Assembly (NCBI GenBank): GCA_963806045.1
Contig: CAWDWP010000009.1
Span: 1-64,000, forward strand
DNA length: 64,000 nt
Source: DATCHW01 sp963806045
Lineage (GTDB): Bacteria > Bacteroidota > Ignavibacteria > Tepidaquicellales > Tepidaquicellaceae
Reading direction: 5' to 3'
Shown here: piece after piece, positions 30,141-38,876 of the stretch
Layout: every line of letters starts with the position of its first letter
Position numbering within the stretch: position 1 is the first letter of the stretch
Translations under genes and position numbers: made by a program
Notes under the pieces: model-generated
Seen by the model: only the letters and a program-made list of their open reading frames with translations
Told to the model about the DNA's origin: nothing
Database searches by the model: none

Positions 30141-31133
30141 TTATTTCAATCTCTCTTTTATTTTTTCCGCAATTTGTTTTCCTGTGAATCCCTCAAACTC
30201 CAGCACATCGGGAAGCAATGCGGGTTTGAACCATTTATTCATCAGAGCTATTGGTAAAACATCGCAGGTGATTTTATTCTTTAAAAAAATCTCCGCAATT
30301 ATAGAAAATAACCCGCCGGTTAGAAAATGGTCTTCAATTGTAACAAGAAGTTTCGAATTTTTCGATGCAGAGATTATTGCCTCTTCATCAATAGGTTTTG
30401 GTGTCCTGATATTTATCAAACCAACGGAATAACCTGCTTTTTCAAGAATATCTTTTGCCTCAAAAGCCTGCTTGAATAATATGCCATAAACCAGCAGTGT
30501 AACGTCTTTACCTTGAGATACTATTTCAGCTTTACCGATTTTAAAATTTCTATCATGCTTATATTCCGGTTTCGGATTATTATACCTGATATAAAATGGC
30601 ATTGGTGATTTTAAAATTTCCGGCAAACAGATAAGCATATCTTCCTCATCCGCAGGACAAAACACATTCATATTCGGAATACCTCTCATAATTGAAACAT
30701 CTTCTACTGCTTGATGTGTTGGACCATTTCCATCAGATAAAAACCCCGGAAAGCCGCCGACCAATTTTACGGGAAGATTTCCTAGACCGATATCCGACCT
30801 GATAAATTCGAACGCCCGCATCGTAAGAAATGTTGCTAATGCGTGAGCGATGGGTATTCTGCCTCTGAGTGCAAGCCCCGCGCACATTCCAACCATTGTC
30901 TGTTCGGTTATACCTGTATCGATAAATCTATCACCAATTTGATTCGGAAGATTTCTGATTGCAGCCCGGTTCTCAGCTGTAACAACCATGAATCTTTCGT
31001 CGGATTCGACTAATTCTTTTAAAAGAGATTCGTAAGATAAGTGTATAGAGTGTGTGGAGTCTGTAGAGTGTTTGGAGTCAATAAAGTGTGTAGAGTCTGT
31101 AGAGTGTTTAGAGTTTATATTTTTGTCAATCAT
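30141..31133 (-). CDS. Transketolase C-terminal subunit
   Basis: 330 residues: pyrimidine-binding plus C-terminal domains of a split transketolase. Marks: RFIDTGITEQTMVGMCAGLALRG (with the catalytic Glu), DGNGPTHQAVEDV and PFYIRYNN, then the Rossmann-like C-terminus. The partner is at 31602-32459. The first ~30 residues (KHSTDSTHFIDSKHSTDSTH) are translated from a CTCTACAGA-type repeat and match no transketolase. The true conserved start is near LSYESLLKEL; no other ATG is available there, so the repeat supplies the start region. Confidence 0.85.
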   Translation of the reverse strand: MIDKNINSKHSTDSTHFIDSKHSTDSTHSIHLSYESLLKELVESDERFMVVTAENRAAIRNLPNQIGDRFIDTGITEQTMVGMCAGLALRGRIPIAHALATFLTMRAFEFIRSDIGLGNLPVKLVGGFPGFLSDGNGPTHQAVEDVSIMRGIPNMNVFCPADEEDMLICLPEILKSPMPFYIRYNNPKPEYKHDRNFKIGKAEIVSQGKDVTLLVYGILFKQAFEAKDILEKAGYSVGLINIRTPKPIDEEAIISASKNSKLLVTIEDHFLTGGLFSIIAEIFLKNKITCDVLPIALMNKWFKPALLPDVLEFEGFTGKQIAEKIKERLK

Positions 31134-31600
31134 ATATTAAAATAAATAAATTAGCTTAAAGATTTTATTAATCCGGAAATTATTCTGGATATTTCGGTGC
31201 AATCATTATAAATTTTCTGGAATTTTTCCTGTGAAACGTAATTCAAATCTAAAGAAAGATAAAGTGCTGCTTGAACCTCAGCTACTGATCCATGAGACAT
31301 AAATAAAAACCTGGTGAATTCTTTATGACTTTTCCTTGCAAAACCTTCTGCGATATTTAATACTATTGATATCGATGCCCTTCTTATTTGTTCTTTCAAT
31401 GCAAAATCTTTTTTAAAAATATCGACAGATGTTATTATATAAATATCTTTTACTAATAATCTGGCTTTTTGCCAGCAAATCAGATCTTCGAATTTCTCAA
31501 TTTTACTCATAAATTATTTCCAATTATTTAAGCATTCTTACTTATTTTTATTTTCTCTTTATACTCCATACACTCTACAGACTCTATTCACTCTATACAC
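31041..31600. repeat. Inverted-repeat-bounded unit holding a four-helix-bundle gene
   Basis: The 38 bases at 31041-31078 match the reverse complement of 31563-31600 at 34 of 38 positions (shared core GTGTATAGAGTG, then GAGTCTGTAGAGTGT). The left arm is followed by a second, less exact tandem copy (~31080-31116). The unit is ~560 bp. Its right arm ends one base before the stop codon of the transketolase N subunit. Its left arm lies inside the start of the C-subunit gene. The gene between the arms is of the type found in 23S rRNA intervening sequences. Mobility is inference. Confidence 0.6.
31151..31510 (-). CDS. Four-helix-bundle protein (S23 / rRNA intervening-sequence family)
   Basis: 119 residues. 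Family signature: FEDLICWQKARLLVKDIY, LKEQIRRASISIVLNIAEGFARKS, EFTRFLFMSHGSVAEVQAAL and a final helix. This family is known from intervening sequences in 23S rRNA and as free-standing genes; its biochemical role is unknown, and it is distantly related to the accessory protein Avd of diversity-generating retroelements. It interrupts the two halves of transketolase and is flanked by inverted repeats. No reverse transcriptase or template/variable repeat pair is nearby. Confidence 0.88.
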   Translation of the reverse strand: MSKIEKFEDLICWQKARLLVKDIYIITSVDIFKKDFALKEQIRRASISIVLNIAEGFARKSHKEFTRFLFMSHGSVAEVQAALYLSLDLNYVSQEKFQKIYNDCTEISRIISGLIKSLS

Positions 31601-31601
31601 T

Positions 31602-32459
31602 TTATCTAATATGCAGCGGAGCAGATGTTATTTTTGCATTTTCATCACCTTCCAATTCTTTCAACAGCATCCCTACTTCTTCTTCGCTGAAATTTACGAA
31701 CCATCTGTCTGCTCTTGCTTCGATGCTTGGTAATCCTTTGCCTCTTATGGTATCAGCTATTACAATTTTAGGTCTATTGTCATCTGTTTTTAACTTTGAG
31801 AAAACATTATGCATTCTTTCAAAATCGTGACCGTTAACACGATGTACTTCCCATCCGAAGGCTTCGAATTTATCTTCAAGCGGTTCGGTTGGAATAAGGT
31901 CCTCGGTTGCCATATTTGCCTGAAATTTATTTCTATCAACAACACCGATAAGGTTTCCAAGCTTTTTAGCACCTGCAACCAAAGCAGTTTCCCAGTTCGA
32001 ACCTTCATTCAGTTCGCCGTCGCCCAGGATCACAATCACTTTATTTTTTTGTTTCCTGATTTTGCAATCTATGGCAACACCCATACCCACACTTAATAAA
32101 TGCCCGAGCGAACCGGCGTGAAATTCAATTCCGGGGATATTTCTGTTGGGATGCCAGTAAATAAAATCATTAGTTTTAAGATGGTTTTGCAATCTGCTTT
32201 CCTCAAGAAGTCCGATTTCCACAAATGTTCCATATAAAGCCGGTACATCGTGACCTTTTGATAAAAATAAATAATCCCTTTCGGGAGAGTTAAGATTATT
32301 TTTATTAAGATTTAAATACTTTTTATATAAATATACAATCAGGTCTGTGCAGGATAGCGAAGCACCAATAAAACAACCGCCATTACCGGACATCCGGATA
32401 ATATGTTTCCTGACCCTGAAGGCGGTTTCTTTTAATTCGTCTAATTCTTTTTCTTCCAT
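31602..32459 (-). CDS. Transketolase N-terminal subunit
   Basis: 285 residues: the thiamine-diphosphate-binding domain of a split transketolase. TPP motif GDGELNEGSNWE, plus LFLSKGHDVPALYG, GSLGHLLSVGMGVAID and NKFQANMATED. It transfers two-carbon ketol units together with the C subunit. The start lies 3 bases after the cytidylyltransferase stop. In most genomes the C subunit follows directly; here 468 bases intervene (the repeat-bounded unit). Confidence 0.9.
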   Translation of the reverse strand: MEEKELDELKETAFRVRKHIIRMSGNGGCFIGASLSCTDLIVYLYKKYLNLNKNNLNSPERDYLFLSKGHDVPALYGTFVEIGLLEESRLQNHLKTNDFIYWHPNRNIPGIEFHAGSLGHLLSVGMGVAIDCKIRKQKNKVIVILGDGELNEGSNWETALVAGAKKLGNLIGVVDRNKFQANMATEDLIPTEPLEDKFEAFGWEVHRVNGHDFERMHNVFSKLKTDDNRPKIVIADTIRGKGLPSIEARADRWFVNFSEEEVGMLLKELEGDENAKITSAPLHIR

Positions 32460-32462
32460 ATA

Positions 32463-33284
32463 TTATATAATTTTTGTTTGATCTTTTTTTATTGTTTTTA
32501 ATTCATCAAGATGTTCCCTATACCAGTTCACACCCGCATATTTTTCATTGATTTTTTTAATTTCCGGCTTTTTCTTCAAAAGTTTTAGTATATCGTTGAG
32601 TGAAAATTTATGATTCAGGAAATATAATTCGTCATAAACTGTTTTTACAAAATCATAATCTTCGGGATAATCTATAGTAAATCTGTATTTCATTGAATAA
32701 TCGAATCCTTTTTCCCAAACGAAGTTTCCAATCCGGAATCTTTCCGGTCTTTCCCAGATATATGGAGTTGTATGCTCCCTTTCCATCTGACTTTTGGCTT
32801 CATTGAATGCAATTTTGAGAATATTCATAGGAATGATTTCAACATCATTTCCGTCGGGATATGTGGCCGGATGCAGATTGCTGACAAAATCATATTTATC
32901 TTTATTCTCAAGATAAAATTTTAAAACTTTATTAATTACCCTGTAATCTATGAGCGGGCAATCTGAAGGAATCTTTACGACGACATCGGCACCGGATTCA
33001 ATTCCTGCTTTATAATGCCTATCGAGCAAATCATCCTCGCTTCCCCTGAAGCATTTAATATTTTCATTTTTACAAATTTCAGCTAAGACATCATCTTTTT
33101 CGGAATTTGTAGTTGCAATAATTATTTCATCGGCAATTTTAGAGAATGATACTCTTTCGTACATTCTTAACAAAAGCTTTTCACCTAAAATCGGCAATAA
33201 AATTTTCCCCGGCAGACGCGTGGAGCCAAGGCGAGCTTGTATTATGATTACTATCTTTTCCCGCGTTGAATTTTTTAACGGCAT
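32463..33284 (-). CDS. Cytidylyltransferase-domain protein (SpsF family)
   Basis: 273 residues of the SpsF/CMP-sugar synthetase group. N-terminal nucleotide-binding motif IIQARLGSTRLPGKIL, then ERVSFSKIADEIIIATT, the metal/sugar segment VVKIPSDCPLIDY and NDVEIIPMNILK. It should activate an acidic sugar with CTP. Spacing is 2 bases to the upstream gene and 3 to the downstream one, so all are on one message. Confidence 0.85.
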   Translation of the reverse strand: MPLKNSTREKIVIIIQARLGSTRLPGKILLPILGEKLLLRMYERVSFSKIADEIIIATTNSEKDDVLAEICKNENIKCFRGSEDDLLDRHYKAGIESGADVVVKIPSDCPLIDYRVINKVLKFYLENKDKYDFVSNLHPATYPDGNDVEIIPMNILKIAFNEAKSQMEREHTTPYIWERPERFRIGNFVWEKGFDYSMKYRFTIDYPEDYDFVKTVYDELYFLNHKFSLNDILKLLKKKPEIKKINEKYAGVNWYREHLDELKTIKKDQTKII

Positions 33285-33286
33285 AA

Positions 33287-34309
33287 TTAATTTAAATACT
33301 TCTTGCAGATATCTGCAATTTTTTTTGCTGATGTTCCGGCATTTTGAACAGGTATCATCTTTTTTAAATCATCTACATTAAATTTTGAATACACTATTTT
33401 CCCGAGAGCTAAACCTATATATGCTACAGATGAATATACGGTAATCAGGGTATTGCAGTTTGCAATCATCTCTTCCGTATTTCCGACAGTATATACAAGG
33501 GCTTCCGGTGCATGTTTATTAACTTCTCTTTGCGCTCTGTCGTGATCCTCATTCGGATGCAGTTTAAAAATTAACTGCTTGCCGTTTGCAATATTTAAAG
33601 CATCTATAATGAATCTTTTCCTGTTTTCAAATTTCAAAGTCTCACGCATATCTGAAGTGCAGACCAGAACATAATCTTTAAATGGAAAATCGTTATTCAA
33701 ATAAGCCGCACAATTATCAAAATTCGGAATTCCTGTTACAACCATCCTATCCGGATCGCAGCCGCTTCTAATAAAAAAATCTTTATATCCTTCCGAGGCG
33801 ACACAAAAAACATCATATTTATTTGATAAACCGGTTGTTGAAGTGCTTGCAAAATATCTTGGCAGATGTAATAATTTTACCAGATGATAAATCCAATTCT
33901 GGGGATCTGTCATTCCCTCCTGAACAAGAACAATCTTTTTTCTTTTGATATTATGCTGAATTATCAAATCACTTGAAGTTACTACCAGATCATAATCATT
34001 TTTTTTTCCTGCGTAATCCAGCTGTAGGTCGTGCTTTTCTATATATTCTATTGTTCTTTCCCTGAATACTCCTCCTAAGATTGTATTATTAATGAATCCA
34101 AGTTTTAATGCAATCAATTCTTTTCCATCGGAATAGAAAGGAGTGAAATAATTATCATATTCCGTTAAATGATTTGCAATCTGATGCATCATTGTGGTTT
34201 GATTCATTGAACCGCCAATGAAAAGTATCTTCTTTCTTTTAGTCAATAGCTCAGTTGTTTTTGTATTTACACCGAAAAGTTCTGTTCCTTGGAAATAATT
34301 GTTAAACAT
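33287..34309 (-). CDS. GT-B-fold glycan synthesis protein (CDP-glycerol-transferase or epimerase-like)
   Basis: 340 residues, two Rossmann-like halves: KKILFIGGSMNQTT near the N-terminus and KQLIFKLHPNEDHDRAQRE in the C-terminal half, followed by VYSSVAYIGLALGK. The KLHP and SSVA motifs are seen in CDP-glycerol glycerophosphotransferases and related glycan enzymes. It may transfer the sugar or form its precursor. First gene of the operon; 103 bases separate it from the divergent endonuclease gene. Confidence 0.6.
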   Translation of the reverse strand: MFNNYFQGTELFGVNTKTTELLTKRKKILFIGGSMNQTTMMHQIANHLTEYDNYFTPFYSDGKELIALKLGFINNTILGGVFRERTIEYIEKHDLQLDYAGKKNDYDLVVTSSDLIIQHNIKRKKIVLVQEGMTDPQNWIYHLVKLLHLPRYFASTSTTGLSNKYDVFCVASEGYKDFFIRSGCDPDRMVVTGIPNFDNCAAYLNNDFPFKDYVLVCTSDMRETLKFENRKRFIIDALNIANGKQLIFKLHPNEDHDRAQREVNKHAPEALVYTVGNTEEMIANCNTLITVYSSVAYIGLALGKIVYSKFNVDDLKKMIPVQNAGTSAKKIADICKKYLN

Positions 34310-34412
34310 AAATTTAACGATTTAATTATAATCTTATAAGGTAAATTAATTAGTTATTATGAAATTTTTTATTTCATTATCTTGATTATTAGTTCAAAAT
34401 TATTAAATCGAT

Positions 34413-36084
34413 ATGAAGTTATTTTTAAAATCTCTATTTATAATTGTAACGGTTTTTTTCTGTCTTAAAGTTTCAAATTCTCAACCGGCTCCGTTTACGA
34501 TATACCTGGATACAACTGTCACAAACGCTCAGGCGTCAAAGAGTTTTTACATAAAAAATCCTTCGAATAAAATCCTGAATATCACAGCAATCAGAACACT
34601 GACTCAAAAGTTTTATTTCGGAATTAATACTCTTAATATAAATCCTTATGATAGTGCTCTGGTAACCGTATATTTTAAAACGAATCAGAATGTCACTTAT
34701 AGAAATTTTTTAATTTTTGAAAACACTACCCTGAATTATCCTATCGTTTACTATTCCCTTGCAACTGCAAAATATCCCGAAGCAATATACAGCTTTAGCC
34801 AGAATCTTTATGATGAAGCGCTTAAAACGGGAATCAGAACATATACTTCTACAGGATACGTTTCGCTTGGGTATGATGTGGCACGTGATAATATGTTTGC
34901 AACAATAGACAAATACCTGACAAACGATACTATTGAATGTGTTTATATCGGAAGAAAAATCAGAGCTGTAAATCGCACTGAAGCACAAAATCAGAACTTT
35001 AATACTGAACACACTTATCCCCAAAGTTTTTTCAGCGAGTCGGAACCTATGAAAAGCGACTTATACCATTTATATCCGACCGATGCAACTCCGAATAATT
35101 ACCGCGCGAATTATGATTTTGGAATAGTCGTTTCCAACATTACATATAATAATGGCGGTTCAAAACTCGGTCAAAATTCATCCGGTTCAATTGTATTCGA
35201 ACCTCGTGATGTTCACAAAGGAAATGTTGCCCGTTCGTTGTTTTATTTTGTTGTTAAATACAACTCGGTTTCCCCCGGAGGATTTATGGACCTGGTTCAG
35301 GAAAATGTACTGCGCCAGTGGAATGTGTTTGATACAGTGGATAATAATGAGCATCTCCGGAACAATCGTATTGCTGCGCTGGAACACGTCAGAAATCCTT
35401 TTATAGACCACCCGGAATTAATTGACAGAATAAAAAGCACTTTTACTATAGCGAATACTACTCCCGCTCCAAAAGTTTCAGCGGCACCCTTTAATGTGAC
35501 TTATGATACTCTTCGTTCAAATGATACTTCGAGTTATTATGTTGCACTGATGAATTATGGAACAGCCGGTCTTACTGTTAATTCCGTTACTTCGAATATT
35601 TCTCAATTTATCGTTGAAAGTTTTCCGACAAGTGTACCGCAAGCGGAACTTAGATACATAAAAGTTAAATTTCATCCGTCAGCTATAAACCAGACCTATA
35701 GCGGAACACTTACGATATCAAATTCTGACAGCACGATAATAGTAAATCTTATAGGATTCAGTAATAATCGAGACCGGAATATCCCCAATATCAAATACTA
35801 TTCCTTCAAAATTTGCGCTATATCAAAACTACCCGAATCCGTTTAATCCTGCAACTAAAATAAAATTTGATGTTCCAACAAAAGTCAAAAGTCAAAAGTC
35901 GAAAGTCAAACTTGTAATATATAATATACTGGGAAAAGAAATCCAAACTCTCGTAAACGAACAGCTTCAATCGGGGAGTTATGAAATTACATTTGATGGC
36001 AGCTATCTCTCAAGTGGAATGTATTTTTACAAACTTTCAAGCGGAGATTTTACAGAAATTAAAAGGGCAGTACTTATAAAATAA
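34413..36084 (+). CDS. Secreted endonuclease I with T9SS sorting domain (frame broken once)
   Basis: 556 residues when restored. Signal peptide at residues 1-24, an immunoglobulin-like region (residues ~25-110), the endonuclease I core (EHTYPQSFF, MKSDLYHLYPTD, ANYDFG, DVHKGNVARSLFYFVV, NPFIDHPE), a second Ig-like domain, and a C-terminal sorting domain (YQNYPNPFNP, SSGMYFYKL). The first frame stops at 35846. Dropping one base near 35762-35768 gives SNIETGISPISNTIPSKFAL and reaches the stop at 36082-36084. Probably degrades DNA outside the cell. Confidence 0.87.
35879..35909 (+). repeat. AAAAGTC tandem repeat inside the sorting domain
   Basis: Three or four tandem units of about 8 bases (AAAAGTCAAAAGTCAAAAGT, then CGAAAGTCAAA) add a KVKSQKSKVK stretch to the T9SS domain of the endonuclease. 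The unit looks like an intergenic repeat captured in coding sequence. Confidence 0.55.
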
Positions 36085-36096
36085 TGTATAAACATA

Positions 36097-36790
36097 ATGG
36101 ACTCAGGAACATATAAAAAAGCATTATCTGAATTAGATGTTATTCTGAATTATTTTAATCCATCCGGAAAAACGATAATTGATTCCGGCTGCGGCTCGGG
36201 TTATTTATCACTTCAGCTTGCTGATAAAGGGGCAAAAGTATATGGAGTTGATACCAGGGCTGTAATAGAAAAAATAAAATCCATTCAAAACAATAATGTA
36301 GTATTTAAACCGGGTAAATCCGAAAAACTGCCTTTCGAAAAAAACTTTGCAGATGTTATAATATATTATGCAAGTTTTCATCATATACCAAAAGAGAAGA
36401 TGATTTCTGCATTGATTGAATGTAATCGGGTATTAAAAAAGAACGGACTTGCAATATTTGTTGAGCCCTCTCTTGAAAAAGGATGTTATTTTGAACTGTT
36501 AAAAATAGTTCTCGATGAACGGAAGATACAAAGACAAGCTTATAACGTTATAAGAAAAATAGAGAAATTAGGATTCAAACCGGTCTCAGAAAAATATTTT
36601 TATCTGAACAGGACATTTAATGACTTTTTAAATCGCGTGGATCAGTTTACAAAAAATGATAAAGACAACCGTTCAGCTGATAATTAAGGCTGAAAATAAA
36701 TTAAGAATTCTAAAAGAAAGAAGTAAAAAAGAGTACGCTGATATTTTTAAATCGACTGCAAGAATTAACGTATTCAGAAAAACGGTTTAA
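36097..36790 (+). CDS. Class I SAM-dependent methyltransferase (frame broken once)
   Basis: About 230 residues when restored. Motif I is IIDSGCGSGYLSLQLADKG, then VDTRAVIEKI, a YYASFHHIPKEKM motif and CNRVLKKNGLAIFVEPS. Substrate unknown. In the uncorrected frame the protein stops at 36687. Dropping one A in the A6 run at 36651-36656 extends it as MIKTTVQLIIKAENKL to the stop at 36790. The evidence for this last break is weaker than for the others, because the tail is not a known motif. The next gene begins 2 bases later. Confidence 0.72.
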
Positions 36791-36792
36791 AA

Positions 36793-37377
36793 GTGCACAT
36801 TTATATACATGGTTTTGCAAGTTCCGGAAATGCTACAAAAGGGAAAATATTAAAAGATTTTTATGCAAGCAGGGAAACTGTGGTCACACCCGACTTTCCT
36901 GATGAGCCCTTCGAAGCTGTGAAATTACTTGAGAGTTTATTAATAGAATCAACTGAGCCTGTAACACTTTGGGGAAGCAGTCTTGGGGGATTTTATGCAA
37001 TGTATCTTACTTCCATATTAGATGTAAAATCTGTTTTAATTAATCCCGCAATAAGACCTCATCTCGGCTTAAAGAATAAAGTAGGATGGTTAAAGAGGCA
37101 TAACACCAGTGAAGAATTCGAATGGAAAGAAGAATATATTACTCAGCTGAAGAAGTTATCAGATGCAATATTCACAGAAAATATACGTCTTAGAAATATT
37201 ACTTTACTTCTATCAAAAGATGATGATGTTCTCGATTACAAAGAGACACTGGAATATCTTGATGGAAAAATCGGAAAATTAATTCTCGAAGAAAATGCCG
37301 GACATCAATTTATGACTTTCAAAGAAATTCTGGAAAAAGAATTTAAATTAAATAATCACTCACTCATTTTTCCTTAA
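36793..37377 (+). CDS. YqiA/YcfP-type esterase
   Basis: 194 residues. Small alpha/beta hydrolase: YIHGFASSGNATKGK near the N-terminus, nucleophile elbow LWGSSLGGFYAMYL, a late Asp in LLSKDDDVLDY and His in ENAGHQFMTF. The family (UPF0227) is usually cytosolic with short-acyl esterase activity. Start is the GTG at 36793, two bases after the preceding stop in the restored frame. Confidence 0.85.
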   Translation: MHIYIHGFASSGNATKGKILKDFYASRETVVTPDFPDEPFEAVKLLESLLIESTEPVTLWGSSLGGFYAMYLTSILDVKSVLINPAIRPHLGLKNKVGWLKRHNTSEEFEWKEEYITQLKKLSDAIFTENIRLRNITLLLSKDDDVLDYKETLEYLDGKIGKLILEENAGHQFMTFKEILEKEFKLNNHSLIFP

Positions 37378-37402
37378 CAAACTTAACGAACTTAACGAAC
37401 TT
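37375..37402. repeat. AACTTAACG tandem repeat
   Basis: Three imperfect units of ACTTAACGA/ACAAACTTAACG occupy the gap between two convergent genes. Confidence 0.5.
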
Positions 37403-37413
37403 TCTTTATCCCA

Positions 37414-37773
37414 TTAATCCTGTCCTGTTTTATCTTCTTCATCTATGTGGAATTTATGAAGAAATCTGTGATAAATAGGAGCGGATAAAAGTGCAAAAGC
37501 AGAGAGGAATGCTATACCGCTAAACAGAGCATAGAAACCCGAAAATATTTTAGCTGAATTATTTGTCAGGATATCAACCGGACCCATTCCTCCTAAAATC
37601 ATCGATGCATTCAGAAAAGAATCTACCCAGCCCAATCCGCCGAAAATATGATATCCCAATATTCCCATTACCAGAGAAAAAACTAGAAGGATAAAACCAA
37701 ACATTAAATATTTTATAATCCGGTTTCTGAATTCCTCGCGGGAAGCAATCGCTTCATTCCTTTTTTCAAACAT
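37414..37773 (-). CDS. Hypothetical membrane protein, 3 TM
   Basis: 119 residues. Three hydrophobic segments at ~20-45, ~55-68 and ~76-100, with a short acidic His/Asp-rich tail (HRFLHKFHIDEED). No function can be assigned. It is convergent with the esterase gene, and the 170 bases upstream separate it from the ECF sigma gene. Confidence 0.6.
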   Translation of the reverse strand: MFEKRNEAIASREEFRNRIIKYLMFGFILLVFSLVMGILGYHIFGGLGWVDSFLNASMILGGMGPVDILTNNSAKIFSGFYALFSGIAFLSAFALLSAPIYHRFLHKFHIDEEDKTGQD

Positions 37774-37942
37774 AATATTCTTTTTTCTTTTAAACTAAAA
37801 AAGAATTCTTATAAAATTAAGTCTTTTTGAAAGACTAATAATAACGAGTCATGTAATATTAAATCAAATATTTTTAATTCTCACTATATCATATTTGAAT
37901 TTATAAGTATATTTATTTCGTCTTCAAAATCTAATCAATCAA

Positions 37943-38512
37943 TTGGAAGAAAAAGAAATTCTTGACGGAATAAAGAACGGTGACAATGAAGCATTTAAGA
38001 ATCTTGTAAGTGCTTACTCTGACCGAGTTTATAATACAGCGCTAGGATTTTTGAGAAATCCTGAAGATGCCGAAGATGTCACTCAGGAAGTATTTATTGA
38101 GGTTTTTAATTCGATTGGAAAATTCAAAGGTGATTCAAAACTTGCAACCTGGATTTACAGAATCACAATAAACAAATCACTGGATTTTCTGAAGAAAAAG
38201 AAATCAAAGAAAAGATTTGCTTTTGTTACATCAATTTTTTCCAAAGAAGGTGCTGCTGAAGATATTCCGGATTTTGAACATCCCGGTGTTCTGATGGAAA
38301 ACAAAGAACGTGCAAAGGTTTTATTTTCAGCAATATCAAAACTTCCCGACAGCCAGAAAACTGCTTTCACATTAAACAAAATTGAGGGTCTAACTTATAA
38401 AGAAATCTCGGATATTATGGATACCTCGGTATCATCAGTAGAATCATTGATTTACAGAGCAAAAGAAAACCTGAAAAAGTTATTGAATAATTTCTATAAA
38501 AATCTGAACTGA
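37943..38512 (+). CDS. ECF-type RNA polymerase sigma factor
   Basis: 189 residues. Region 2 is YNTALGFLRNPEDAEDVTQEVFIEVFNSI; region 4 is LPDSQKTAFTLNKIEGLTYKEISDIM followed by a helix-turn-helix with VSSVESLIYRAKENL. The only start that gives the full region is the TTG at 37943. It should direct transcription of a small regulon. Two small membrane-linked genes follow within 38 and 17 bases, matching the usual sigma/anti-sigma arrangement. Confidence 0.9.
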   Translation: MEEKEILDGIKNGDNEAFKNLVSAYSDRVYNTALGFLRNPEDAEDVTQEVFIEVFNSIGKFKGDSKLATWIYRITINKSLDFLKKKKSKKRFAFVTSIFSKEGAAEDIPDFEHPGVLMENKERAKVLFSAISKLPDSQKTAFTLNKIEGLTYKEISDIMDTSVSSVESLIYRAKENLKKLLNNFYKNLN

Positions 38513-38550
38513 CAGCAAGTTTTTTAATAATTAATCGTCTAATAATACAA

Positions 38551-38859
38551 ATGGAAGAAAGAAATAAAGACATAGAAAAGGAAATTGATTTGACCCTTGA
38601 AAGTCTGGATGGCATTAATCCTGCAAAGGCAAATCCTTTTCTTTACGAGAAAGTAATGAACAGGATGGAGACCCGAAAACGGGTTAAATATAATCCTAAA
38701 TTAAAATATGCACTGATAATAACTCTGCTTGTGCTGATTAATCTGTTCACTTTTATTTATTTCTCGAACGGTTCGAACGAAGCAACTGCAGGCAGTGACG
38801 AGATTAAAGATACATTTAAAAATGAATATTCATTGACAATATATACTTATAATTATTAA
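38551..38859 (+). CDS. Small membrane protein, candidate anti-sigma factor
   Basis: 102 residues: a charged cytoplasmic helix region (~1-48), a single membrane segment (~53-71) and a short external tail. This is the plan of small anti-sigma factors, but no recognised zinc motif or sequence family is seen. The role is inferred from its place right after the sigma gene and before a periplasmic Spy-like gene. Confidence 0.55.
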   Translation: MEERNKDIEKEIDLTLESLDGINPAKANPFLYEKVMNRMETRKRVKYNPKLKYALIITLLVLINLFTFIYFSNGSNEATAGSDEIKDTFKNEYSLTIYTYNY

Positions 38860-38876
38860 TTAAACTAACACGACTT

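Noticed and set aside
31041..31600. The unit as a diversity-generating retroelement
   Set aside because: The four-helix family is related to Avd, but there is no reverse transcriptase, no template/variable repeat pair and no target gene with a mutated repeat in the window.
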